A stretch of DNA of 64,000 nucleotides from an uncultured Lactococcus sp. (GTDB lineage Bacteria; Bacillota; Bacilli; Lactobacillales; Streptococcaceae). A model generated the notes under the pieces. It searched no databases and was not told where the DNA came from. It worked only from the letters and a program-made list of their open reading frames with translations. Location: NCBI RefSeq assembly GCF_934191625.1, contig NZ_CAKPUG010000001.1:124001-188000 (forward strand), in the 5' to 3' direction. Within the stretch, counting starts at the first letter, position 1. Each line of letters opens with the position of its first letter. Both the position numbers and the translations under genes were made by a program. This document shows positions 27,676-37,300 of the stretch, one piece after another.

Positions 27676-29043
27676 ATGAAAAGGTTAGAAATTGATAGAT
27701 TTGAGAAAAATCTCCACAAAATTTATTTCGCAGTAGCAGTTGTAATTGGGATTGTTCTTTCTATAGGGATGCCATTATTCAGTGAACCTGATGGACAATG
27801 GCATTACTCTGTGAGCTCCAATATTGCAGGGTTAAGTAATGACTTATCAGCCTATGGAGAACCTGTGGGTACTGGGACGGGAGTACAAAAGTCTGCTTAT
27901 CAACGTGAAAACTGGTTTGAAAAATACTTTGAAAATCAAATTGTAAGAATGCCGATAGAAAACATTCCAAGAACAAATTCAGTACCACCTGTACTAAATT
28001 TTAATTTTTTGGGGCATGCAATTCCCGCTTTTGGAGTGTGGTTAGGCTATCATATATACCCTTCGATTGGTGTTATGATTGTCGTAGGACGTTTAGTGTC
28101 AAGTTTGATTGCAAGTTTTGCTATCTGTATGATTATAAAGTATGTTAAACGTGCTAAGCTATTGTTTATGGCACTTTCTTTAACACCAGTTATTACGGCC
28201 ACTACAGCAAGTCTTTCCTATGATACACTTTCTTATATTGCAGCATTATTGATTTTCATGATTACAATTAATATTTATGAAGCGAAATTCATGAATTGGA
28301 GGTATGCAGTAGCGATGCTCCTTACCTCAGCTTTTGTAATGATTGGAACTAAAACTAATATAAAGATTTTAATTGGCCTATTTCCACTCGTCATTCTTGC
28401 TTTATTTCTTCAACAACGCAAAGAGCTTGGAAAACCTTCGCTTATTAATCTTTCTCGTAAAAGACTAATTATTTTTAGTGTCGCAGGATTAGGGGTGCTT
28501 TTACTCGCTTTAATTGGAGCCTTTATCCTCAAGCCTAGCTTACTCTTCTCTGTTTATCGGATTGTTATTAATTTCACAGTGAACTTAGCACCAGGTCTTT
28601 CAACAAATAACATGTTTATTGGCCTACTTGCTTCCCTTTATCCAGGTTATAATTACATGCCTTACTGGGTTGCAGGGGCCTGGTATATTCTTATCTTACT
28701 TGCAATGCTTGTAGAAGATAAATTTGTTAATTCAAAATTATTAAGCATAGGAGCCTTAGGGATTTTTGTAGCTAATTTTATAGGAGTTTACCATGGATTT
28801 TTAACATTTCTGAGCGGGGGCTATAGCCCTGCGCCTAATACTGTTGTTGTGGGATCAATTTATGGTCAGCAGGGAAGATATTTCACACCATTCATACCTT
28901 TACTTGCTCTAGGTTTAGCCAATACATCTATTAAGTTGTCAGTTATATCTAAACGCTCAGTTCTATATTTAACTATTGGCCTGGCCTTTGTATCTAACTT
29001 TATTTTAATTTTTGCAACTTTATTTGGAATACATTATCTATAA
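27676..29043 (+). CDS. DUF2142 multispanning membrane protein (second)
   Basis: The 455-residue protein has an N-terminal helix, an outer loop starting MPLFSEPDGQWHYSV, and about ten more membrane helices. The acidic-histidine pattern after helix 1 (EPDGQWH) parallels DEGYH in the first DUF2142 protein (9917-11251). GT-C-like transfer of a sugar from a lipid phosphate donor is inferred. It is the last gene of the polysaccharide locus and ends at a strong bidirectional terminator. Confidence 0.78.
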   Translation: MKRLEIDRFEKNLHKIYFAVAVVIGIVLSIGMPLFSEPDGQWHYSVSSNIAGLSNDLSAYGEPVGTGTGVQKSAYQRENWFEKYFENQIVRMPIENIPRTNSVPPVLNFNFLGHAIPAFGVWLGYHIYPSIGVMIVVGRLVSSLIASFAICMIIKYVKRAKLLFMALSLTPVITATTASLSYDTLSYIAALLIFMITINIYEAKFMNWRYAVAMLLTSAFVMIGTKTNIKILIGLFPLVILALFLQQRKELGKPSLINLSRKRLIIFSVAGLGVLLLALIGAFILKPSLLFSVYRIVINFTVNLAPGLSTNNMFIGLLASLYPGYNYMPYWVAGAWYILILLAMLVEDKFVNSKLLSIGALGIFVANFIGVYHGFLTFLSGGYSPAPNTVVVGSIYGQQGRYFTPFIPLLALGLANTSIKLSVISKRSVLYLTIGLAFVSNFILIFATLFGIHYL

Positions 29044-29044
29044 A

Positions 29045-29078
29045 AAAAACTGCGAATAATATCGCAGTTTTTTTTTAT
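29045..29078 (+). terminator. Strong bidirectional terminator closing the polysaccharide locus
   Basis: AAAAACTGCGA pairs with TCGCAGTTTTT over a 6-nt loop, with A- and T-tracts on both sides. It serves the + strand locus and the minus-strand lysozyme gene, whose stop lies at its edge. Confidence 0.9.
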
Positions 29079-30676
29079 TTTAAAGTATTGTAGAAGCGAT
29101 TAAGGAATGCGGCCATTTCCCCACGTGTAATTGGAGCATCAGGTCGGAAAGTAGTAGGTGTATAACCTGTGGTGATACCTTTAGATTTTAACCAATTAAT
29201 ATCGTTTTTGAATATATTATTGTGAATATCTGTAAATGAAGAGGTATAGGTGCCTGAATTAGGGGCCTTACCCATTGCTTTCGCCGTGCGGTGCAAGAAA
29301 GCAGCCATTTGTCCGCGTGTTACATTGCCATTAGGGTTGTAGTGAGGTGCCGTTCCATTTGAAATGTTTGCGGCTGTTAACCAAAGGATTTGGTTTTTGT
29401 ATTGGCTAACATCAGTATAAACATTAAATGGCGGTGTATAAGCTGGTGCTCCAGCTAAACGATGAAGAAATACGGCCATCTCTCCCCGAGTAACATAGTA
29501 ATCAGGTTTATATGTAGTAGGTGTGTAGCCTGTTGTGATTCCCACCTGATAATTCCAGTTGATATACTTTTTATAAATAGATTGAGAAATATCTTTAAAT
29601 GGAGAAGGATTTGGGTTTTTCACAGGGAGATTAACAAATTTCACTGTGATTCTTGGTAAATCTCCACTGAAAATATTTGCGTAGTCAATGCTGACATCTA
29701 AAGGACTACGTCTACTGAAGTTTGTAAAGTACATTTGACTTGTATACTGCCACGAACCAAACTGTGTGTTTTGAAGATTAGAAGCACTAGGTTTTCCATA
29801 CAGATACTGGGCAATCCACATGTTTTTTGCTCCTAATTTACTTGGCTCCATTTGTCCAACACCATCTACAGCCCATGCTCGTGATGCATAGTGACGCGTA
29901 CTTACAAAACCTTGCTTTTTCAGCTGATCAGCAAAGTTTTGTGAGGCAACTGTCCAATCCCAGTAAGGCATGGTTCCTACACTATCTTTTGGAACATACT
30001 CCGCATCGTTAATCATGACAGTACTTGTTGAAAGACCGTACTGTTTAGCAACATTTGCAAAGAAATTAGCTTCTGCTCGTGCAGTATTGTTTACAGTTGC
30101 TTGAGCCGTTTTACCTGATTCTGAGAAATGTGAAAAGTGGTAAACAGCAACAGTTAGTCCAGCATTTTTTGCCATTTGAATTTGGGATTTAGCTGCAGGA
30201 TTAATATAAGTTGTACTCTCTGTTAGTTTAACAATAACTGTCTTAACCCCTTGTGCTTTAAGTTGATTGAAATCACTCTGTGTCATCCAATCTTGCCAAG
30301 AAGCAATATCTACAGCATCTTTACGTGGTAAACTGGTATCATTAGATACAAGGTCAGATGGAGCATTTCTTAAACTGGCTGGGGCTGCTTCCGCATCGTC
30401 GACAATGGCGCGACGTACTCTGCTAGAAACTTTGGGCGTCTCAGAATCTTCTGGAACGTCTTCCATTACTGTCTGTCCTTCTTCATTGACAGGTGCTAAA
30501 TTTCCTTGAGCATCAATAGGAGCGGTCATTGGATTTTCTTCGGTTTGTACTTCAGCGTAATATCCCATTGGATGATTGTCCACAGGGACTTCAGCAGTAT
30601 CTGCGTGGGCTGCATGAGCAGCAAGCGCGATGAAACATAAACCGGTAAATACGGCTGCTTTTCTTAAATTGATCAT
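29075..30676 (-). CDS. Secreted GH25 lysozyme with three C-terminal SLH-like repeats
   Basis: The 533-residue protein has a signal peptide (about 1-25, ending AAHAAHA), a disordered acidic linker, a GH25 domain (about 115-345: DIASWQDW, VIVKLTES, VAVYHFSHF, MINDAEY) that should cleave peptidoglycan, and three repeats to the end. Each repeat has F/Y-x-D, then a Gly-rich turn, then TRGE or TRGQ and MAxFLxR, the pattern of S-layer homology domains. TGAGGAAAT precedes the start. SLH domains bind pyruvylated wall polymers in other Firmicutes, and two pyruvyl transferase genes lie in the facing locus. Confidence 0.87.
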   Translation of the reverse strand: MINLRKAAVFTGLCFIALAAHAAHADTAEVPVDNHPMGYYAEVQTEENPMTAPIDAQGNLAPVNEEGQTVMEDVPEDSETPKVSSRVRRAIVDDAEAAPASLRNAPSDLVSNDTSLPRKDAVDIASWQDWMTQSDFNQLKAQGVKTVIVKLTESTTYINPAAKSQIQMAKNAGLTVAVYHFSHFSESGKTAQATVNNTARAEANFFANVAKQYGLSTSTVMINDAEYVPKDSVGTMPYWDWTVASQNFADQLKKQGFVSTRHYASRAWAVDGVGQMEPSKLGAKNMWIAQYLYGKPSASNLQNTQFGSWQYTSQMYFTNFSRRSPLDVSIDYANIFSGDLPRITVKFVNLPVKNPNPSPFKDISQSIYKKYINWNYQVGITTGYTPTTYKPDYYVTRGEMAVFLHRLAGAPAYTPPFNVYTDVSQYKNQILWLTAANISNGTAPHYNPNGNVTRGQMAAFLHRTAKAMGKAPNSGTYTSSFTDIHNNIFKNDINWLKSKGITTGYTPTTFRPDAPITRGEMAAFLNRFYNTLK

Positions 30677-30742
30677 TATTTCCTCATTATTATTTCTTTA
30701 TTTACACATCTTTTATTTTAACAAAAACCTTAACTCAATTAA

Positions 30743-32326
<1,584 letters not shown>

Positions 32327-32330
32327 GCGA

Positions 32331-32356
32331 AAAGGCAGAGACAATCTGCTTTTTTA
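32331..32356 (+). terminator. guaB terminator
   Basis: GCAGA pairs with TCTGC over GACAA, flanked by A- and T-tracts with seven T residues after the stem. Confidence 0.75.
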
Positions 32357-32370
32357 TTTTACATATTCAG

Positions 32371-32399
32371 TTGACAAACCTATAGCCATTTGATAGAAT
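32371..32399 (+). promoter_or_regulatory. rpsU promoter
   Basis: A consensus TTGACA and TAGAAT with a 17-bp spacer. It is as strong as the S10 operon promoter and shares its -10. Confidence 0.85.
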
Positions 32400-32450
32400 G
32401 TTAGGAGTGCTCTTTAAGAGTAAATACGAAAATGAAATGGGGTGAAATCA

Positions 32451-32627
32451 ATGTCAAAAACTATCGTTCGTAAAAATGAATCGCTTGACGACGCTCTCCG
32501 CCGTTTCAAACGTTCAGTAACAAAAGCTGGAACTCTTCAAGAGCTCCGCAAACGTGAACACTACGAAAAACCTTCTGTAAAAGCTAAACGTAAATCAGAA
32601 GCTGCACGTAAACGTAAAAAATTCTAA
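32451..32627 (+). CDS. rpsU: 30S ribosomal protein S21
   Basis: The 58-residue basic protein ([20 protein letters not shown], ending in a Lys/Arg tail) is bacterial bS21, a small-subunit protein that helps initiation. GGGGTGA precedes ATG 32451; an in-frame ATG 9 nt upstream overlaps that site. The gene is a single-gene unit with its own promoter and strong terminator. Confidence 0.96.
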   Translation: MSKTIVRKNESLDDALRRFKRSVTKAGTLQELRKREHYEKPSVKAKRKSEAARKRKKF

Positions 32628-32639
32628 TTGAAAATTTTG

Positions 32640-32668
32640 AACCTGCCTTTGGGCAGGTTTTTTTTTAT
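32640..32668 (+). terminator. rpsU terminator
   Basis: ACCTGCC pairs with GGCAGGT over a 4-nt loop and is followed by a run of nine or more T residues. Confidence 0.92.
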
Positions 32669-32765
32669 TACTCTTGCCTTTATTATTAAGCGAGGAGGGA
32701 TATTAGGTAAAAAGGAAAATTCAGCGTAAAAACTCTGCTCATTTTTTTCAAAAAAATTGTGATAA

Positions 32766-32795
32766 CTTACTAACTTTAACGTGTTAATAAGTAAG
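32766..32795 (+). promoter_or_regulatory. Nested inverted repeat before comGA, operator-like
   Basis: An outer CTTACT/AGTAAG pair encloses the perfect 12-nt palindrome TTAACGTGTTAA (32776-32787), with centres one base apart. The core differs from the AdcR/ZitR consensus TTAACYRGTTAA only at the two central bases. It ends 9 nt before the comGA binding site AAGGAGG. No streptococcal ComX box (TACGAATA) is present between rpsU and comGA. Operator or mRNA hairpin are both possible. Confidence 0.45.
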
Positions 32796-32815
32796 CTTAG
32801 TTAAGGAGGCTAATG

Positions 32816-33760
32816 ATGATACAGGTTTTGGTAAAAAACCTTTTACAAAAAGCAGTAGATGAGATGGTTCACGATCTTTATTTGATAGCATTGAAAGAAA
32901 AGTATTCCCTGTATTTCCGCACAGCAACAGAAAGGAGGTTTGAAAGAGCACTTTCCCTTGAGGAAGGGCAAGCTCTGATTGCACATATGAAATTTTTGTC
33001 TGGCATGAATTTAGGTGAGAGTAGAAGGGTGCAATTGGGAGCTTGTACCTATGTTTTGGATAAAGGTGAGCAGCGTTTACGCTTATCTACTGTCGGTGAT
33101 TTTTACGGTCAAGAAAGTTTGGTTATACGTCTTTTGCATCATCAACAAAATCAACTTCATTTTTGGAATTCAGAGATTTTTAACAGTATTATTGGTGGAA
33201 GAGGGCTTTACCTTTTTTCGGGTCCTGTAGGCTCAGGTAAGACCAGCCTCATGTACAAGTTTGCAAGAGAGCATTTTAAAGATCAGCAAGTTATTACTAT
33301 AGAAGATCCAGTGGAACTCGTGCAAATGGAATTTTTACAGCTTCAAGTTAATAAAGTAATAGGGAATGATTATGATGCGTTGATTAAGCTCTCACTTCGT
33401 CATAGGCCAGATTTGCTTATTGTTGGTGAAATAAGGGATAAACAGACGGCCAAGGCTGTGCTCCGTGCAAGTTTAACCGGGTATACAGTGTTTTCCACTG
33501 TTCATGCACGCTCAATATCGGGTGTAATTGCACGCTTAAAAGAACTTGGCTTAACGGATTGGGAGTTGCAATCCAGTCTACAATGTGTAATTTACCAGCG
33601 ATTAATTGCAGGAAAGGGATTGCTTGTTTGTGAAAAAGAAAAGTTTGAAAAGTGGCAACCAAACAAATGGAATGACCAGATTGATCAGTTGGCTGCAGCT
33701 GGATTTATCTCAGCTGTTACAGCTGCGCGCGAAAAAATTGAGTTTAGCGAAGCAGATTAA
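32816..33760 (+). CDS. comGA: Competence pilus assembly ATPase
   Basis: ComGA powers assembly of the transformation pilus. The 314-residue protein has Walker A GPVGSGKTS (about 139-147), the Asp box ITIEDPVE, Walker B LLIVGEIRD and the His box STVHARS of type II/IV secretion ATPases. ATG 32816 is chosen over the adjacent ATG 32813 because AAGGAGG is then 6 nt away. The gene overlaps comGB. Confidence 0.95.
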   Translation: MIQVLVKNLLQKAVDEMVHDLYLIALKEKYSLYFRTATERRFERALSLEEGQALIAHMKFLSGMNLGESRRVQLGACTYVLDKGEQRLRLSTVGDFYGQESLVIRLLHHQQNQLHFWNSEIFNSIIGGRGLYLFSGPVGSGKTSLMYKFAREHFKDQQVITIEDPVELVQMEFLQLQVNKVIGNDYDALIKLSLRHRPDLLIVGEIRDKQTAKAVLRASLTGYTVFSTVHARSISGVIARLKELGLTDWELQSSLQCVIYQRLIAGKGLLVCEKEKFEKWQPNKWNDQIDQLAAAGFISAVTAAREKIEFSEAD

Positions 33761-34718
33761 ACTTGTTCAACTTATGAATAATCTTTTTAAAAGTGGCTTT
33801 CATCTTTCTGAAATTATTGATTTTCTTGAAAGATCGGGACTGACGGAAGCGTACTTTATTTCTAAAATGCGTGAAGAGTTACTCAGGGGACGAACTTTCT
33901 CCGATATTTTGTCGAAACTAAAATTTTCTGAGGATGTTGTGACTCAACTCTCTTTGGCTGAGTCACATGGGAATATTGAATATACATTAGGGTTGATTGA
34001 ACAAAAGTTGAAACGAGTACTAAGCATCCGGAAAAAGCTTGTACAAGTTGCCACCTACCCGTTGGTGCTATTGACTTTTCTCATCTTTATCATGTTAGGT
34101 TTGAAAAATTATTTGCTGCCTCAATTGGACGAAAATAAAGGATTAGCAATCTATGTTATACAGAATCTTCCGACCGTCTTTCTATGGGGGCTCTTAAGTT
34201 TATTCGTTCTTTTTTATTTGTGCAAATACTATTGGAAGAAAAAAACAGCTCTAGAAGCCATGAGACTGTTGGTTAAACTACCTTTAGTAGGGCGCTTTGT
34301 TCAGCTTTATTTGACAGCTTATTTTTCAAGAGAATGGGGAAACTTAATAGCTCAAGCAGTCGATTTACGCCAGATTTGTCTTATTATGCAAGGTCAAAAA
34401 AGTCGTATATTCAAAGAATTTGGTTTTGAACTTCTTGAAATGTTAGAGAGGGGCCAGAAGTTTGAAGAAGTTCTTCGATTTTATCCAATATTTACTAAGG
34501 AACTTGCACTAATCGTGGAATATGGCGAACTAAAGTCCAAGCTAGGAAAAGAGTTAATGGTTTTTTCCGAAGAAAGTTGGTCGCTCTTTTTTGAAAGGAT
34601 TGAAAGAGCAATGCAACTTATCCAGCCGGTAGTTTTCTTGTTTGTAGCTTTATTGATTATTTTAATCTATGCTGCCATGTTACTACCTATATATAATAAT
34701 ATGGGAAATTTACTTTGA
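33672..34718 (+). CDS. comGB: Competence pilus membrane platform protein
   Basis: ComGB is the GspF/PilC-type inner membrane platform. The 348-residue form from ATG 33672 begins MTRLISWLQLDLSQ and runs into KLSLAKQIKLVQLMNNLF, as in streptococcal CglB. It overlaps comGA by 89 nt. TTG 33738 is an alternative. Three hydrophobic segments (about 145-165, 180-200, 320-345) and the two repeated T2SSF-like halves are visible. No good binding site exists, so coupling to comGA is likely. Confidence 0.87.
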   Translation: MTRLISWLQLDLSQLLQLRAKKLSLAKQIKLVQLMNNLFKSGFHLSEIIDFLERSGLTEAYFISKMREELLRGRTFSDILSKLKFSEDVVTQLSLAESHGNIEYTLGLIEQKLKRVLSIRKKLVQVATYPLVLLTFLIFIMLGLKNYLLPQLDENKGLAIYVIQNLPTVFLWGLLSLFVLFYLCKYYWKKKTALEAMRLLVKLPLVGRFVQLYLTAYFSREWGNLIAQAVDLRQICLIMQGQKSRIFKEFGFELLEMLERGQKFEEVLRFYPIFTKELALIVEYGELKSKLGKELMVFSEESWSLFFERIERAMQLIQPVVFLFVALLIILIYAAMLLPIYNNMGNLL

Positions 34719-34735
34719 AAGAATGAGGAGGAAGA

Positions 34736-35041
34736 ATGACAAAAAAGAGGCTTAAAGCTTTTACATTAATTGAAATGCTTGTTGTTTTGCTTATTATCAG
34801 CGTTTTACTTTTATTGTTTGTACCAAATTTGGCTAAAGAAAAGAAGAATATCCAAAATACGGGGCAAACAGCAGTTGTTAAAGTTGTTGAAGGTCAAGCT
34901 GAGCTTTATCAGCTTGATAAGCAGGATAGTCCTAGTTTAGGAAAACTGGTCACTGACGGTTTAATTACACAAAAACAAGCCGACAGCTATAATGATTATT
35001 ATGCAAAAAACCCTAACGCAAAACGTAATGTACCGAATTAA
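34736..35041 (+). CDS. comGC: Major competence pseudopilin
   Basis: The 101-residue prepilin has a short basic leader, the cleavage site KA-FTLIEMLVVLLIISVLL with Glu at +5, and a small soluble domain. It is the main subunit of the transformation pilus and is processed by the prepilin peptidase ComC, which is outside the window. GAGGAGGA precedes the start. It overlaps comGD. Confidence 0.95.
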   Translation: MTKKRLKAFTLIEMLVVLLIISVLLLLFVPNLAKEKKNIQNTGQTAVVKVVEGQAELYQLDKQDSPSLGKLVTDGLITQKQADSYNDYYAKNPNAKRNVPN

Positions 35042-35432
35042 AGGCTTTACTTTATTAGAAAGTTTGCTGGTATTCTTTATCTGTTCATTTGTTCTTTTTA
35101 TTTTCTCCAATTCCGTAAAACAAAGTGTAAGGATAGCACGTGCAGAGATTTTTATTTTACAATTTGAACGTCTTTATAAGGATACGCAGCGCATGGCGGG
35201 ATTAAAGAGGCAACAACAGACATTCGGTGCAAAGAAGGGTGCATTATATAGTCAGCAAGAAATTCTGAAGATTCCAGAGGAGGTTGAAATAAATGATTTC
35301 TCTATTACTTTTGATCAAAAAGCAGGTAATTCAAGCTTACAAAAAATCACAATATTTCTTCCTTATCAGAAAAAAACAATCTCTTATCAGTTGGAAATTG
35401 GCAGTGGGAAATATAAGAAAAGGATCACTTGA
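35028..35432 (+). CDS. comGD: Competence minor pseudopilin ComGD
   Basis: From ATG 35028 the protein starts MYRIKG-FTLLESLLVFF, a six-residue prepilin leader followed by the hydrophobic helix with Glu at +5, 134 residues in all. In-frame ATGs at 34992 and 35001 lie inside comGC and would lengthen the leader. No start has a clear binding site. The gene overlaps both comGC and comGE, as is usual in this operon. Confidence 0.85.
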   Translation: MYRIKGFTLLESLLVFFICSFVLFIFSNSVKQSVRIARAEIFILQFERLYKDTQRMAGLKRQQQTFGAKKGALYSQQEILKIPEEVEINDFSITFDQKAGNSSLQKITIFLPYQKKTISYQLEIGSGKYKKRIT

Positions 35433-35697
35433 GGCTTATCTTTTGTTGGAAAGCTTGCTAGCTATGGGTTTACTTGTCTTTTTTGCCATGGTTGTTTTAG
35501 AACAAGTTATTCAGGTTAAAAAGCAGACGGAGAAGGAAAATAGAGAAATAGAGGCTCTAAATGTTGCACATATGGCGATAGATACTGGGAAAAAATATTT
35601 AAAACTAAATGGTGTGGAGATTTCAATTGAAGAAAACACTTCACAAATGACTGTTCGTGAGTCAGGAGAGGTATTGATTGTTCTTGAAAAAAATTAA
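35404..35697 (+). CDS. comGE: Competence minor pseudopilin ComGE
   Basis: The mature part starts YLLLESLLAMGLLVFFAMVV, with Glu at +5 after an Ala, a prepilin-like arrangement. GTG 35404 gives a 97-residue protein (MGNIRKGSLEA-YLLLES); TTG 35398 is an alternative. The frame is open further upstream inside comGD, but that text is not prepilin-like. The start is uncertain and the family assignment rests on position and helix. Confidence 0.75.
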   Translation: MGNIRKGSLEAYLLLESLLAMGLLVFFAMVVLEQVIQVKKQTEKENREIEALNVAHMAIDTGKKYLKLNGVEISIEENTSQMTVRESGEVLIVLEKN

Positions 35698-36118
35698 TGT
35701 TACAGCTTTTACTCTCTTGGAGACACTTCTTGCTTTACTTGTAATTTCAGGTAACTTTTCCATCATTCTAGGTATGACTAAAATTTTTCATGAAGAAGTC
35801 CAACGGGCAACGATAGATAATACCCAAGATTGGCAGCTCTTTTGTAACCTACTAAGAAGTGAACTTGAAGGAGCAAGCTTGGATAAGGTAGAAAATAATT
35901 ATCTATATGTACGTAAACACGTCAACTTAAGATTTGGCCTTTCATCCCAAGGAGATTTTCGGAAAACCAATGCTAATGGACGAGGTTATCAACCCTTAAT
36001 CCATCACTTAAAAAGTGCTAAGATTAGTCAAGAGGGGAAGTGTATAAAAATTACTTTGTCTTTTGAAAAAGGAGGAAATCGCACATTTCATTACAAGTTC
36101 TCAGAGAAAGAAGCGTAA
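35678..36118 (+). CDS. comGF: Competence minor pseudopilin ComGF
   Basis: The 146-residue protein has the leader and helix NVTA-FTLLETLLALLVISG and a soluble domain with GRGYQPLIHHLK and FEKGGNRTFHYKF, typical of ComGF. TTG 35678 is supported by AGGAGAGG 6 nt upstream, within the end of comGE. It overlaps comGG. Confidence 0.87.
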   Translation: MFLKKINVTAFTLLETLLALLVISGNFSIILGMTKIFHEEVQRATIDNTQDWQLFCNLLRSELEGASLDKVENNYLYVRKHVNLRFGLSSQGDFRKTNANGRGYQPLIHHLKSAKISQEGKCIKITLSFEKGGNRTFHYKFSEKEA

Positions 36119-36297
36119 AAGCTAGTATTTTGCTCTACACACTGGTAATTTCCCTTCTTTTCAGTTTGCTTTTACAGTATTATTTCCAAGGAGCAATTAA
36201 TGCGAGAAAACAACGTTTATTACAACGTGAGCAACTCCAAAGGGAGTTAAAAGAAAAGATTAACCAGCGTGAAAAATCTTATCAAGTAAAAAACTAG
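36085..36297 (+). CDS. comGG: Competence minor pseudopilin ComGG, probable ATT start
   Basis: A frame open from 36067 to TAG at 36297 encodes VKASILLYTLVISLLFSLLL and a charged tail rich in Gln, Arg and Lys, which matches the position and layout of ComGG. The frame has no ATG, GTG or TTG before the helix. ATT 36085 lies 9 nt after a perfect AAGGAGG (36069-36075) and gives 70 residues. The rare start is inferred from this spacing. Its stop abuts the adcA operator. Confidence 0.65.
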   Translation: MSLQVLRERSVKASILLYTLVISLLFSLLLQYYFQGAINARKQRLLQREQLQRELKEKINQREKSYQVKN

Positions 36298-36320
36298 TTA
36301 ACTGGTAGTTAACCAGTTGA
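36298..36320 (+). promoter_or_regulatory. Tandem AdcR/ZitR-like zinc operator
   Basis: Two overlapping copies of the TTAACYRGTTAA motif lie here: TTAACTGGTAGT (36298-36309, partial) and TTAACCAGTTGA (36309-36320, 11 of 12 matches). The second overlaps the -35 box of the adcA promoter, so zinc-bound repressor would block RNA polymerase. Zinc repression through this motif is established for AdcR and ZitR. Confidence 0.8.
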
Positions 36321-36345
36321 CTTCATTTTAGTTTTATATTATACT
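36317..36345 (+). promoter_or_regulatory. adcA promoter giving a leaderless mRNA
   Basis: TTGACT and TATACT with a 17-bp spacer. The start codon ATG 36352 begins 6 nt after the -10, at the expected transcription start. Confidence 0.75.
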
Positions 36346-36351
36346 AGCTTT

Positions 36352-37197
36352 ATGAAAAAATATACTCTACTGTTACTTATCCCAGTCTTGCTTTTATTGA
36401 CAGCTTGTCAAAAAACAGCAAGTGAGAAACCGCAAATTGTGACGACATTTGAACCGATGTACGAGTTTACCAAAGCTGTTGTTGGTGATAAAGTTGACAT
36501 CGTTAACATCGTTCCAGCCAATCAAGAAGCGCATGATTTTGAGCCAAGTGCAAAAGACATGACTCTATTGACAAATGCAGATGCCATTATTTATAATTCA
36601 AAATATCTTGAAAAATGGGCACCTTCGGTAAAAAATAAAGGTATTAAAATAGAAGCAAGTACTCCTGTAGAAAAAATTGGTGATGACCCACATACATGGG
36701 TAAGTCCTAAGGCAGCTCTACTTGAAGTCCGTTACATCGCAGATGAATTATCAAAAAAATTCCCAGAATATAAGGAAGATTTCACTAAAAATGCTGACGA
36801 GTATATTGGGAAGTTGAAAAAAATAGATCAAGATTTTGATCAATTGAAAAATGCTAAGAATAAAACATTTATCACACAACACGAGGCGTTTGGTTATCTA
36901 GGTCGTGATTATGGTTTGACAACGATTGCCATTACAGGTCTCGATCCTGAAGCAGAACCTTCAAGTGCGACATTGATTAAACTAAAAAATGAGATGCAAA
37001 AAGCAAATTTAAATACTGTCTATTTTGAAGATAATTCTAACAGTAAGTTGGCAGAAACTTTAGCCAGGGAAGCAGGAGCCAAGTTGTTGGTGATTAACCC
37101 TGTTGAAGGCTTGACTGATGAACAAAAAAAATCAGGTGAAAGTTACCTGACTATTATGGAAGAAAACCTAAAATCACTGAAAGAAACAATTAAATAA
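36352..37197 (+). CDS. adcA: Zinc ABC transporter substrate-binding lipoprotein
   Basis: The 281-residue protein has a lipobox LLTAC (Cys19) and the cluster A-I metal-site residues His61 (EAHDFEPS), His114 (DDPHTWVSP) and His177 (TQHEAFGY). It lacks both a His-rich loop and the C-terminal ZinT domain of long AdcA, so it is the short ZnuA/ZitS-like form. The zinc operator upstream supports zinc as substrate. There is no ribosome binding site because the mRNA probably starts at the ATG. No permease or ATPase gene is adjacent. Confidence 0.88.
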   Translation: MKKYTLLLLIPVLLLLTACQKTASEKPQIVTTFEPMYEFTKAVVGDKVDIVNIVPANQEAHDFEPSAKDMTLLTNADAIIYNSKYLEKWAPSVKNKGIKIEASTPVEKIGDDPHTWVSPKAALLEVRYIADELSKKFPEYKEDFTKNADEYIGKLKKIDQDFDQLKNAKNKTFITQHEAFGYLGRDYGLTTIAITGLDPEAEPSSATLIKLKNEMQKANLNTVYFEDNSNSKLAETLAREAGAKLLVINPVEGLTDEQKKSGESYLTIMEENLKSLKETIK

Positions 37198-37272
37198 GAC
37201 TTAAGCTTATTTTAAGAAGCGTCCACTATAATAAAGTCCTTCCTAAAAAAATCTTTTCATAAAACTCCTAAG

Positions 37273-37300
37273 GCCTACTTTTCTAAAGTAGGCTTTTTTT
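37273..37300 (+). terminator. Bidirectional terminator between adcA and rluD
   Basis: GCCTACTTT pairs with AAAGTAGGC over a 3-nt loop, followed by seven T residues. The minus-strand rluD stop codon lies inside the hairpin. Confidence 0.88.

Noticed and set aside
32669..32815. Search for a ComX (TACGAATA) box before comGA
   Set aside because: No match was seen, so no such promoter is annotated. Only the dyad at 32766-32795 is reported.
33606..33760. Possible frameshift between comGA and comGB because of the long overlap
   Set aside because: Both frames carry complete family motifs, and the streptococcal comG operon commonly has overlaps. A start at 33672 explains the arrangement.
35293..35403. 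Upstream extension of comGE to an ATG at 35293
   Set aside because: The added residues lie inside comGD and do not look like a prepilin leader. A later GTG or TTG start is better.
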